Source: Sandaracinaceae bacterium (GTDB lineage Bacteria; Myxococcota_A; Polyangia; Polyangiales; Houyiibacteriaceae). Taken from it: 64,000 bases of DNA. Below the pieces are notes generated by a model that did not search any database, had not been told where the DNA came from, and saw nothing but the letters and a program-made list of their open reading frames with translations. Both the position numbers and the translations under genes were made by a program. The stretch spans positions 62,001 through 126,000 of the forward strand of contig JADJJE010000004.1 in NCBI GenBank assembly GCA_016706685.1, written 5' to 3'. Shown one piece after another: positions 55,301 through 62,277 of this stretch (positions within the stretch are counted from its first letter, which is position 1; each line of letters starts with the position of its first letter).

Positions 55301-55481
55301 GGTCACCGGGCCGCTGCTCGCGTTGGCCATCGAGACCAGCCCGGACGTCACGCTGAGCGCGTGTGTGGTGGTGCCCGCGCGTCCCGAGCTCCCGCCACCG
55401 CCTCCCGAGCCCTACGAAGCGGACGAATCTGCTGCGGGGGCCGCTGCCGATGCCGGCGTCGCCCCGACGGCGGAGCGGTAG
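52365..55481 (+). CDS. Integral-membrane sulfatase-fold hydrolase with HEAT repeats (second copy)
   Basis: 1038 residues, same plan as the protein at 36370-39627. There are about seven hydrophobic segments in the first 250, then an alkaline-phosphatase/sulfatase domain from about residue 300 (LLITVDALRADRIGG; SADHGEEFGDHGG; HGSTLYEEQVRIPLIW). PBS/HEAT repeats run from about 680 to 880 (AVRAAAARLLGRLRHAPALG) and the end is Pro/Ala-rich. Here too the C/S-x-P-S-R activation motif is lacking; the place reads TPHTSYALSSMLTG. ATG 52365 overlaps recG (ATGA). It probably acts outside the membrane on a lipid or glycan. Confidence 0.82.
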   Translation: MTGAEQREAQPGEAHAVADWPVRALLGGLLVSVIELGFALSGNTWSLFLGNAERDAYVGLALLTGVCASTLVFGLGVLLRRVSADPVWRGWLMGGLAFAACLVLLYLLSDGRRVRDSALRLPVVALLAGGAGVVVVKASPWLEARARSGGSLALAGLFTALSCGAAAADATLLLRLYPAFHVALAVLVVLGASLAVWLLPVRLARLRQHARFRGAVRGVTVILVLAVVATPLALQRATLAPNLAFVVADYTSVTGKLLQLALRAQSEALPEGHAAGSSDGDAEPATQGGVETRSGLRLESRNVLLITVDALRADRIGGGRGLTPNLDRLAAESAVFSHAYTPTPHTSYALSSMLTGKYLRPVLELPNAPTEHVALPELLRRYGMRTAAFYPPAIFFVDAHRFEALRAGRFGFEYQKEMFASAHARVPQLREYLESVDAEQGPQREVFAWVHLFEPHEPYEPNPRFARGESAEQRYDGEVAAVDDAIQQLVRVFREHRPGATVVISADHGEEFGDHGGLYHGSTLYEEQVRIPLIWSTPGLVPARAIAAPVELVDIATTLLAALAIPRDARMRGDDLGPLLLHGEGGPAYAFAEVGDARMVTDGTHKAICESDTNRCQLYDLGADPEERRNLAGEDPVTLLRLREELGRFVGSIPRVEALALAGQQGWPEALARAELGDATAAPELVPLLGDQRSAVRAAAARLLGRLRHAPALGTLVRLRDQDADVEVRDEAALASLALGDASSADAVRAMAARDGVTLPLQRRAALALGERGDASLARVLDTWAADEGAGEDARSHVIELLGALRYTGAVPTLVALLEDVRLGPAAALALGAIGDRRAIAPLRQRLRGERYLSARAAEAAALVQLGDRAVASEIMRFLGMEQPLPGGVELLVRLGTLARPSGRGLRLSSSPQALEGAWSCTAETCAAPNGGRVNLPPSGAPRGEVQVVCAVDSPAGGSVQLGGSAQPVRAGRAQVAVRVTGPLLALAIETSPDVTLSACVVVPARPELPPPPPEPYEADESAAGAAADAGVAPTAER

Positions 55482-56259
55482 GCCTCCACCCGCAACAGGG
55501 CGCGCGGCACGGCAACGCCCAGCTCGTCCTCCCGGAGCCGCAATGGTGGAGTGCCTCGGCGCGAGATGACCAGCAGCGGGGCACGGCGCGCTCCACGAAG
55601 CATGTCCCAGGCCGGCTGCGACTCCGTGCGCACGGCTTGCACCTCGCTCCATGGCGCGCTGCGTGCGCCAACGGCGTCGCGCACGATCAGCTGCGTGGGG
55701 GTGAGCAGCAGCGCGACGCCACCCCGGGCGCGGCGCGTGGCCCGGCCCCGCCACCACCAGAGCGCGAGCGGCGCGCAGGCCACGGGCACCAGCAGAAGGG
55801 TGAGCGGCGTGCGCAGAAGCGGCACCGCCAGTGCGTGCACCCCCAGCACCAACGCAAAGACCACGCCCGCATAGGGACCGCTCATGAGCCACGCGCGACC
55901 AGCGGGCAGCGCGTAGGCGGCGGGGAACGCCGCCGGGTCCGCCAGGTAGAGATCGAAGAGCTCGGCGGGGGAGGACCGCAGCGGGCCATGGGGGTCGCTC
56001 TCGGCGGTGGGGCGGGCACCGACGGGCAGCTCGGCTCGCCGAACGCGCCGCCCCGAAGGTTCAGCAGGCGCACCAGCGGAGGCACCAGGCGAAGAGCGGC
56101 GAGACCGCCCACCAAGTGGAGCGCCAGCGACACGCCGTCCAGCGGGACCCCTTGGGCCACGCGGCTGGCCGAGAGCCCGAGGGTGCCCAGCAGGGTGAGC
56201 AACGGCAGACCGAGCTCACGACCGAGCCCCGGCGCGGCCTCCTCAGGCGTCGGTGCCAC
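55412..56259 (-). pseudogene. Two-part membrane protein gene, frameshifted
   Basis: The first part (hydrophobic LPLLTLLGTLGLSASRVAQG and ALHLVGGLAALRLVPPLVRLLNLRG) shifts frame at the CCCC run 56051-56054 (plus strand). One extra base joins it to RRAELPVGARPTAESDPHGP and on through PAELFDLYLADPAAFPAAYALPAGRAW to a second membrane pair (VVFALVLGVHALAVPLL, LTLLLVPVACAPLALWWW) and a soluble end (APWSEVQAVRTESQPAWDML) of bacterial-PH-like pattern. GTG 56259 has GAGGGG before it. The restored length is about 282 residues. The 3' end lies 70 bases inside the sulfatase-like gene on the other strand. Probably intact in reality. Confidence 0.68.
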
Positions 56260-56578
56260 AGCGCCCCTCGGTGATCGCCCGCGCCGCATCGCACTGCTGG
56301 GCCAGGCGGTTCACGCGCGCGCTCGCGTCCTCATCACGGACGCCTTCGAGGTCTTGCCGCGCGCGCTCCACCTCGGCGTCGCACTCGAGCGCCGCCGAGC
56401 GGCGATCCGCACAGGGGCGGGACTCATCGCCAGCCACCTGGGTGAGCTCGCTCACACGTGCCTCGTGCACCTGCAGCACGCGAAAGTCCGGGTGCGCGGC
56501 CGGCCGGGACGACGGGCCACAGGCGTGACCGGTGACCGACAGGAGACCCGCGAGGAAGAGGGGACGCAGCGCGCTCAT
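56243..56578 (-). CDS. Small lipoprotein (111 aa)
   Basis: ATG 56578 gives a lipoprotein signal (MSALRPLFLAGLLSVTGHAC, lipobox GHAC, Cys20). The mature part is helical and charged with four more cysteines (PCADRRSAALEC, QQCDAARAITEGRC), possibly two disulfide-linked helices. A longer open frame to 56863 overlaps rpoZ and is not used. The end overlaps the next gene by 17 bases. Family unknown. Confidence 0.65.
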   Translation of the reverse strand: MSALRPLFLAGLLSVTGHACGPSSRPAAHPDFRVLQVHEARVSELTQVAGDESRPCADRRSAALECDAEVERARQDLEGVRDEDASARVNRLAQQCDAARAITEGRCGTDA

Positions 56579-56647
56579 GTTGCGGTCGGTAGTCGACAAC
56601 GCCGAGGGAATCAAGCGGGGGGTGCGCCCATGGAGCGCGCCAAGGGT

Positions 56648-56676
56648 TTGCGGCGGGGATCCGCAGCTGCTACCTT
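56648..56676 (+). promoter_or_regulatory. Probable sigma-70 promoter of rpoZ
   Basis: TTGCGG (56648-56653), 17 bases, TACCTT (56671-56676), 27 bases before the rpoZ start. Closely similar to the rimP operon promoter at 26763. Confidence 0.55.
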
Positions 56677-56702
56677 CCGCCACCCGCTTACTGGAGCACC
56701 CC

Positions 56703-56945
56703 ATGGCACGCGTCACCGTCGAAGATTGCCTCGAGCACGAAGAGAACCGTTTTGCCCTGGTGGTGCTCGCCGCCCGTCGCACGCGTGAGCTCATGAAGGG
56801 GGCCCCCGCCCTGGTCGCCAGCAAGAACCGCCCTGCGGTCACCGCCCTGCGCGAGATCGCCAAGCAGAAGGTCCACTTCGCCTCGCCCGTGAAGGACGCC
56901 GTGGATCAGTACATCATCGAGACCAAGATCGCCGAAGGGCTCTGA
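56703..56945 (+). CDS. rpoZ: RNA polymerase omega subunit
   Basis: 80 residues. MARVTVEDCLEHEENRFALVVLAARRTRELMKG is the conserved omega core, with the NRFALV and ARRTREL motifs; the rest (NRPAVTALREIAKQKVHF) is normal. ATG 56703 follows TGGAG. Assists assembly of beta-prime into polymerase. It has its own promoter and terminator and is not next to spoT/gmk as in many proteobacteria. Confidence 0.94.
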   Translation: MARVTVEDCLEHEENRFALVVLAARRTRELMKGAPALVASKNRPAVTALREIAKQKVHFASPVKDAVDQYIIETKIAEGL

Positions 56946-56950
56946 ATCGC

Positions 56951-57004
56951 AGGCGCTTTTGGGCGCCTGTCGTTCGGTTGGGAGCGGCTTCGGGCCGCTC
57001 TTTT
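56951..57004 (+). terminator. Intrinsic terminator of rpoZ
   Basis: GAGCGGC-TTCGG-GCCGCTC (56982-57000) followed by TTTTCG, a textbook hairpin and T-tract. A weaker AGGCGC/GCGCCT hairpin (56951-56968) precedes it. Confidence 0.88.
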
Positions 57005-57090
57005 CGTTGGTGCCCGACGAGGCGCGAGAGGGGGCCGAGAGACGGGGATTGGGTGGCGGCACGAGAATTGGCGGGCGGGTCGCATGCGTC

Positions 57091-57120
57091 TTTACTTCCG
57101 CCCGGTTCGGTCGGTACCAT
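57091..57120 (+). promoter_or_regulatory. Possible promoter of the FHA-GAF-cyclase gene
   Basis: TTTACT (57091-57096), 18 bases, TACCAT (57115-57120), 30 bases before the ATG. The boxes are imperfect. Confidence 0.35.
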
Positions 57121-57150
57121 CGCGGCTCTCGCGGATCCCTTTGCGCTTAC

Positions 57151-58944
57151 ATGGCCAGAATCACCATCATCGGAGCTGACGGTCAGCAAGACCGGGAACT
57201 GCTCCCGCACAACACCCTCGGACGCCACCCGAACAACACCCACCAGGTGTTGGATCGAATCGTGTCGAAGGAGCACTGCCACATCGACGCCGTCGAGGGT
57301 GGCTACGTGCTGCACGACCTCGGCTCGCTGAACGGCACCTTCGTCAACGGTGCCCGCGTGGGTGATCACCCCCTGCGCGACGGCGACGAGATCATGATGG
57401 GGTCCACCCGCATCATCTTCCGTGCGGATGAAGTGGCCCGCCCCGAGCACAGCTCGTCGCCCCCGCAGCGTTCGGCCACCATCGAGCAGCAGGGCTTCGG
57501 GGCCACCAACCCGCAGGGTGTCGCCTCCCCCGAATTCCATCGGCCCGCCACGGCGCCTTCGGGCGGGATCGTGAACGCCGCCGCTGCTGCCGCTGCCCTG
57601 GCCGCCGCAGCTGCTGCCCCGCGTCGCCGCCAGGCGTCGGTCACCATGGCGCCCGGCATGGTGGAGAGCCACATCCGCACCAAGCTGGATGCCGTGCTCG
57701 AGCAGTCGTTCGTGCCCGCGCACATGGTCACGGACCCGGAGGTGCTGCGCCGTGACTACGAGAAGCTGCGCGTCAGCTACGAGATGATGCGCGCCATCGG
57801 CGTGGAGCTCGACGTCGACAAGCTGCTCACCAAGATCCTGGCGGCCGCGTTCCAGATCTTGCCGGCCGACCGCGGCGTCATCCTGCTGTACGACGACAAC
57901 AAGCAGCTCACCCCACGCTGCGTGCAGACCAAGCGTCAACAGGCCGAAGGCGAGAACGTGGTGCTCTCCACCACCATCATCGACCAGGTGCTGCGCGACA
58001 AGGCCGCCGTGCTCTCGAGCGACGCCTCGGTGGACTCGCGCTTCTCGGGAGCCCACTCCATCATCATGCAGGGCATCCGGTCCAGCATGGCCGTGCCCCT
58101 GCTGCACGCCAGCGAGGTGTTCGGCATCATGCTGCTGGACTCGCAGATCGCGGCCAACGCCTTCAACGAGAAGGACCTGCAGCTCTTCCAGAACGTGGCC
58201 AACCAGGCCGCCATCGCCATCCAGAACAGCCTCTTCGCGCTGCGTCTCGAGGCCGAGGCCGTCACGCGCGAGCGCTTCCAGCGCCTGCTCTCGCCCGCCA
58301 TCGCCGAGCAGGTGCTGAGCGGCAAGGTGGAGGTCAAGAAGTACGGCGAGGCGCGCCCCACCACGGTGCTCTTCAGCGACATTCGCGGCTTCACGTCCAT
58401 GAGCGAGTCCATCCCGGCGCGCGAGATGGTGGACATGCTCAACGAGTACTTCGAGCTGATGGTGGACATCATCTTCAAGTACCAGGGCACGCTCGACAAG
58501 TTCGTGGGCGACGAGATCATGGCGCTCTACGGCGCGCCCGTGTCCTACGGCGACGACGCCGTGCGCGCGGTGCGGACGGCGCTCGAGATGTACCAGGTGC
58601 TGGACCAGCTCAACGAGCGGCGCGCCGTGGAGGGCAAGTCGCCCATCAAGATCGGCATCGGCATCAACACGGGCGAGGTCGTCGCGGGCTACCTCGGCAG
58701 CTCCAAGGCGCTCGAGTACACCGTCATCGGCGACTCCGTGAACGTGGGCGCGCGGCTCTGCTCGCACGCCGGCGCGGGTGAGTGCCTGATCAGCGAGTGG
58801 ACCTACAACGAAGTGAAGGACTACTTCGAGTTCGATCCCCCGCGTGAGATCCAGGCCAAGGGCAAGGCCAAGCCGCTGCAGGTCTACAACGTGCTCCGCG
58901 CCAAGCCCCAGCAGGGCTGGGACGACCGCACGGCCAGCAGCTGA
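57151..58944 (+). CDS. Adenylate/guanylate cyclase with FHA and GAF domains
   Basis: 597 residues. FHA domain (about 1-95): LGRHPNNTHQVLDRIVSKEH and LGSLNGTFVNGARV, a phosphothreonine reader. After an Ala/Pro linker comes a GAF domain (about 205-370; ADRGVILLYDDN, RSSMAVPLLHASEVFGIMLLDS). Then a class III cyclase domain (about 395-570): the metal Asp410 in LFSDIRGFTSM and Asp454 in FVGDEIMALYG, plus the transition-state region ALEYTVIGDSVNVGARL. All catalytic residues are kept. ATG 57151; an open frame to 56959 crosses the rpoZ terminator. It couples Ser/Thr-kinase output (FHA) to a cyclic nucleotide; the ATP or GTP preference is not certain. Confidence 0.92.
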   Translation: MARITIIGADGQQDRELLPHNTLGRHPNNTHQVLDRIVSKEHCHIDAVEGGYVLHDLGSLNGTFVNGARVGDHPLRDGDEIMMGSTRIIFRADEVARPEHSSSPPQRSATIEQQGFGATNPQGVASPEFHRPATAPSGGIVNAAAAAAALAAAAAAPRRRQASVTMAPGMVESHIRTKLDAVLEQSFVPAHMVTDPEVLRRDYEKLRVSYEMMRAIGVELDVDKLLTKILAAAFQILPADRGVILLYDDNKQLTPRCVQTKRQQAEGENVVLSTTIIDQVLRDKAAVLSSDASVDSRFSGAHSIIMQGIRSSMAVPLLHASEVFGIMLLDSQIAANAFNEKDLQLFQNVANQAAIAIQNSLFALRLEAEAVTRERFQRLLSPAIAEQVLSGKVEVKKYGEARPTTVLFSDIRGFTSMSESIPAREMVDMLNEYFELMVDIIFKYQGTLDKFVGDEIMALYGAPVSYGDDAVRAVRTALEMYQVLDQLNERRAVEGKSPIKIGIGINTGEVVAGYLGSSKALEYTVIGDSVNVGARLCSHAGAGECLISEWTYNEVKDYFEFDPPREIQAKGKAKPLQVYNVLRAKPQQGWDDRTASS

Positions 58945-59040
58945 CCCGTGCTGCTCGTCGCTCCTGACGGGGCGCGGCAGCGTGAGGGAAGGCATGTATT
59001 GGGGCTAGCCGTGTGGGCTCATCCGGGCTACCTCTAGGCC

Positions 59041-59991
59041 GTGGCACACCTCGACTTCGAGAAACCGCTGATGGAGTTGGAGCGTCGCATCGACGAGCTG
59101 CGCGCGGCCGCAGGCCCGGGCGATGACGTCGGCGCGGAGGTCAGCGCGCTCCAGGCGCAGGCGGACAGGCTCCAGCGCGAGCTCTACGCGGGCCTCAGCG
59201 AGTGGCAGAAGGTGCAGCTCAGCCGCCACCCCGAGCGGCCGTACTTCCTCGACTACCTGACCGCCATCTTCGACGACTTCCTCGAGCTGCACGGCGACCG
59301 TGCCTTCGCGGATGATCCGGCCATCGTCAGCGGGTTCGCGCGGCTCGACGGGCGCGCGGTGGCCGTCATCGGTCACCAGAAGGGCCGCACCACCAAGGAG
59401 AAGGTGCGGCGCAACTTCGGCATGGCGCACCCCGAGGGGTACCGCAAGGCTGTGCGCATCATGGAGCTGGCGGGCCGCTATGGGCGCCCGGTGCTCACCT
59501 TCATCGATACGCCCGGCGCCTATCCAGGCATCGGCGCCGAGGAGCGCGGGCAGGGCGAGGCCATCGGGCAGGCGCTGCTCACCATGTCGCGGCTGCCGGT
59601 GCCGGTCATCGCCACCGTCATCGGGGAGGGTGGCTCGGGCGGAGCGCTGGGTCTCGGAGTGGCCAACCGTGTGCTCATGTTCGAGTACGCCACCTACAGC
59701 GTCATCACGCCCGAGGGCTGCGCCTCCATCCTCTGGAGGGACGGCAGCGAGGCCCCGAAGGCCGCCGAGCAGCTCAAGCTGCTGGCGTCCCACGCCATGA
59801 AGCACGGCATCGTGGACGAGCTCATCGCCGAGCCACCGGGCGGTGCGCACCGCGACGCAGCTGGGTCGGCGCAGGCGCTCGGGCAGGCGCTGCGGCGTCA
59901 CCTCGGGGAGCTCTCGTCGCTCTCGAAGGCCGAGCTCATCGCCCAGCGCTACGCGCGCTTCCGCAACATCGGCGCCACCACGGGCGGCTGA
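59041..59991 (+). CDS. accA: Acetyl-CoA carboxylase carboxyltransferase subunit alpha
   Basis: One half of the carboxyltransferase that makes malonyl-CoA. Begins LDFEKPLMELERRIDELR, then the crotonase-like core: DYLTAIFDDFLELHGDRAF, VIGHQKGRTTKEKVRRNFGM, PVLTFIDTPGAYPGIGAEERGQ and ATVIGEGGSGGALGL, with PEGCASILWRD. The 316 residues are normal. GTG 59041. accD is not in this window. It supplies the precursor for the ketosynthase locus but is not linked to it. Confidence 0.95.
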   Translation: MAHLDFEKPLMELERRIDELRAAAGPGDDVGAEVSALQAQADRLQRELYAGLSEWQKVQLSRHPERPYFLDYLTAIFDDFLELHGDRAFADDPAIVSGFARLDGRAVAVIGHQKGRTTKEKVRRNFGMAHPEGYRKAVRIMELAGRYGRPVLTFIDTPGAYPGIGAEERGQGEAIGQALLTMSRLPVPVIATVIGEGGSGGALGLGVANRVLMFEYATYSVITPEGCASILWRDGSEAPKAAEQLKLLASHAMKHGIVDELIAEPPGGAHRDAAGSAQALGQALRRHLGELSSLSKAELIAQRYARFRNIGATTGG

Positions 59992-60023
59992 CGCGAGCCG
60001 GGAGCAGCGCGTCGCCCTGTTTT

Positions 60024-60053
60024 TTGACGGGCCTGCGGCGCGCTCCGTACGAT
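60024..60053 (+). promoter_or_regulatory. Sigma-70 promoter that decides the start of the TPR lipoprotein
   Basis: TTGACG (60024-60029), 18 bases, TACGAT (60048-60053). The -10 box overlaps the ATG at 60052, so the transcript must begin after that codon, which leaves the GTG at 60091 (with AGGA six bases before) as the start. Confidence 0.6.
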
Positions 60054-60090
60054 GACGAGGTCGCGTGCCGTTCGCGCGCCAGGATTCATC

Positions 60091-61149
60091 GTGACTCGTC
60101 TCCAACTCGCACTCGCGCTCCTCTTGGCGCTCGCATCCGGATGCGCATCGGCCTCGTCCTCGGGGCCCTCCGGTACCACGCCGGCTGCGGCTGAGGTCTC
60201 GGACGAGGCGCGCATCGCGGCGCTCGAAGCCGAGCGACTGCGACAGGATGAAGAGATCCGCGCGCTGCGCAACGAGCTCGCCATCGTGCGCGGCGAGGCC
60301 GAGACGCTCCGAAACTCGCAGGCGTCGGCGCGCGTGGCCACCATCAGCATTCGCAGCGGCACCCCTGCGGCCACCGACGAGTCGGGGCGCTCCAGCACCG
60401 ATCTCACGGGCACGAGCCAAGGAGACCCTGGGGCGGGCTGGATCGAGCCGGAAGCCGGTGAAGTGGTCGTGGAAGAGCCGGGCCCCTCCGACTCACGTCC
60501 CCGGCCGGTGCTCCGCGTGCGCGGCGTCCCGACGCCTGCAGCGCCGACCATGACCATCCCGAGCGGCGAGTCCCCGCCCAGCTTCGCGAGCGGCTCGGGC
60601 CTCCCTCCGCTGCCCACCGCTGGCCCGGTGCCGGTGGCTCCGCTGCCCCTCCCGGCCCAGAGCGCAGCGGGTGCGCCGCCGTCCTTCGCGCCGAGCGCCG
60701 GCCCGCTGGCCGCCTCCGTGGCGTCCGGTGGCACCATGATGGTGCCCGTCGCGCCCGAGCCGCTCACGACCGTGGCGCCGGACACCGCCGTCATCGCCTA
60801 CCGCGCCGCCCTAGGTCACCTGCGTGACCGTCAGTACCCAGAGGCCGTGGACGCGTTCGACTCGTTCCTGGGGACCCACGCGAACCATCCGTATGTGGCC
60901 AACGCACACTACTGGCGCGCGGAGGCCATCTACGCACAGCGACGCTACCGCGATGCGCTGCATGCCTTCGAGGTCTTCGTCCAGCGCCACGGCAGCCACA
61001 CGAAGGTGGCCGATGCCCTCCTAAAGATGGGCCTCTGTCACGCCCGCAGCGGCGACACCGCGCGCGCTCGCGCCATGTTCCGGCGGGTCCAGCAAGAATA
61101 TCCAGACACCGTCGCGGCGCGCCTCGCGTCGCGGGAGGAAGCGTCATGA
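60091..61149 (+). CDS. TPR lipoprotein, CpoB/YbgF-like
   Basis: 352 residues from GTG 60091. The signal MTRLQLALALLLALASGC has lipobox ASGC. Then comes a short coiled coil (EARIAALEAERLRQDEEIRALRNELAI) as in CpoB, a long Pro/Ser-rich linker (about 100-230) and three TPR units at the end (YRAALGHLRDRQYPEAVDAF, NAHYWRAEAIYAQRRYRDAL, ADALLKMGLCHARSGDTARA). This is the CpoB/YbgF arrangement, a periplasmic cell-wall and division factor, though Tol-Pal genes are not nearby. It overlaps the LysM gene by four bases, which suggests joint work at the peptidoglycan. Confidence 0.8.
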   Translation: MTRLQLALALLLALASGCASASSSGPSGTTPAAAEVSDEARIAALEAERLRQDEEIRALRNELAIVRGEAETLRNSQASARVATISIRSGTPAATDESGRSSTDLTGTSQGDPGAGWIEPEAGEVVVEEPGPSDSRPRPVLRVRGVPTPAAPTMTIPSGESPPSFASGSGLPPLPTAGPVPVAPLPLPAQSAAGAPPSFAPSAGPLAASVASGGTMMVPVAPEPLTTVAPDTAVIAYRAALGHLRDRQYPEAVDAFDSFLGTHANHPYVANAHYWRAEAIYAQRRYRDALHAFEVFVQRHGSHTKVADALLKMGLCHARSGDTARARAMFRRVQQEYPDTVAARLASREEAS

Positions 61150-62213
61150 AGTCCTATCGACGTATCGCGATCGCGCTCGCCCTGCTGAGCGCTCCGCTCG
61201 CGGGCTCCACCCTGCCGTCGCCGTCGCGCGTGCACGCGCAGCGTCAGTCCGTGCGCGTGGTGGGTGGTGGTGGTCCAACGCCCGAGGTCCACGTCGTTCG
61301 GACCGGCGACACGCTCTGGGACATCTCGGGGCGGTACTACGGGAACCCGTGGGAGTGGCCGCGCATCTGGTCGTACAACCCGGAGATCACCAACCCGCAC
61401 TGGATCTATCCCAGCGACCACGTGCGTCTGCGCACGGGTGGGGTGTTGGCCGATGCCTCGTCGCCGACCATCACCCGCCGGCCACGTGCGTCGAGCGGGA
61501 CTGTCTGGCTGCGCGACCAGGGCTACCTCGCCGAGGAGGAGCGCGAGCGCTCCGGCGTCATCGTGGGCTCGCGCGAGGACCAGATGCTGCTCTCCGAGCA
61601 CGACGAGGTGTACGTGCGCTTCGGCGAGGACGTGACCCCCACGCCCGGCCGCAGCTACACGGTGTTCCGCAACATCCCGACCAGCGAGCGCTCCGACGAG
61701 AACGAGGGCGTGCTGGTGCGGGTGCTGGGGACCGTGCGCCTCATGGACTACGACCAGGAGCGACAGCTCGGTCGCGCCACCATCACGGAGTCGCTCGAGC
61801 CCATCGAGCGCGGCTATCTGATCGCCGAGATCGACCGCCAGTTTGCCGTGGTTCCCCCACGCGTGAACGCCGCAAACGTGGACGCGACCATCGTGGCGCT
61901 GTTGCAGCCCACCGTGTTCTTGGCCGACCAGCAGATCGGCTTCCTCGACAAGGGCAGCGAAGACGGCGTCCAGCCGGGCAACCGCTTCGTGATCGTGCGG
62001 GCGGAAGACGAGTGGCGAGCCAACCAGCCCAGCAACACGTCGGATCTGGGCGAGACCGTGCCCGACACCGAGCGTCCGGACGAATACCCCGACGAGGTCG
62101 TCGCCGAGGCCCGCGTGGTGCAGGTGCGTGAGCGCTCGTGCACCGTGATGATGACCACGTCGATTCGTGCGGTCGAGGTGGGCGATCGGGCCCAGATGCG
62201 CCAAGGCTTCTGA
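61146..62213 (+). CDS. LysM domain cell-wall protein
   Basis: 355 residues. Signal peptide (IAIALALLSAPLAGS, cleavage near VHAQ). A LysM domain follows at about 45-95: VHVVRTGDTLWDISGRYYGN, WEWPRIWSYNPEITNPHWIYPSD. This longer WPRIW form is typical of the myxobacterial type. The remainder (about 115-355) is beta-rich with three similar strands and no catalytic motif. It is coupled to the TPR lipoprotein by an ATGA overlap. It binds peptidoglycan; further role unknown. Confidence 0.85.
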   Translation: MKSYRRIAIALALLSAPLAGSTLPSPSRVHAQRQSVRVVGGGGPTPEVHVVRTGDTLWDISGRYYGNPWEWPRIWSYNPEITNPHWIYPSDHVRLRTGGVLADASSPTITRRPRASSGTVWLRDQGYLAEEERERSGVIVGSREDQMLLSEHDEVYVRFGEDVTPTPGRSYTVFRNIPTSERSDENEGVLVRVLGTVRLMDYDQERQLGRATITESLEPIERGYLIAEIDRQFAVVPPRVNAANVDATIVALLQPTVFLADQQIGFLDKGSEDGVQPGNRFVIVRAEDEWRANQPSNTSDLGETVPDTERPDEYPDEVVAEARVVQVRERSCTVMMTTSIRAVEVGDRAQMRQGF

Positions 62214-62277
62214 GCGTCTCGCAGGGGCCTCCCCGAAGCGATTGATTGTGGAGGGCAAGCTGGGCGAGACTGGCTGC

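Noticed and set aside
51846..55892. 1348-residue open frame on the minus strand, opposite recG and the sulfatase-fold gene
   Set aside because: Arg/His/Gln-rich composition with no motif; a GC-bias shadow of the real plus-strand genes.
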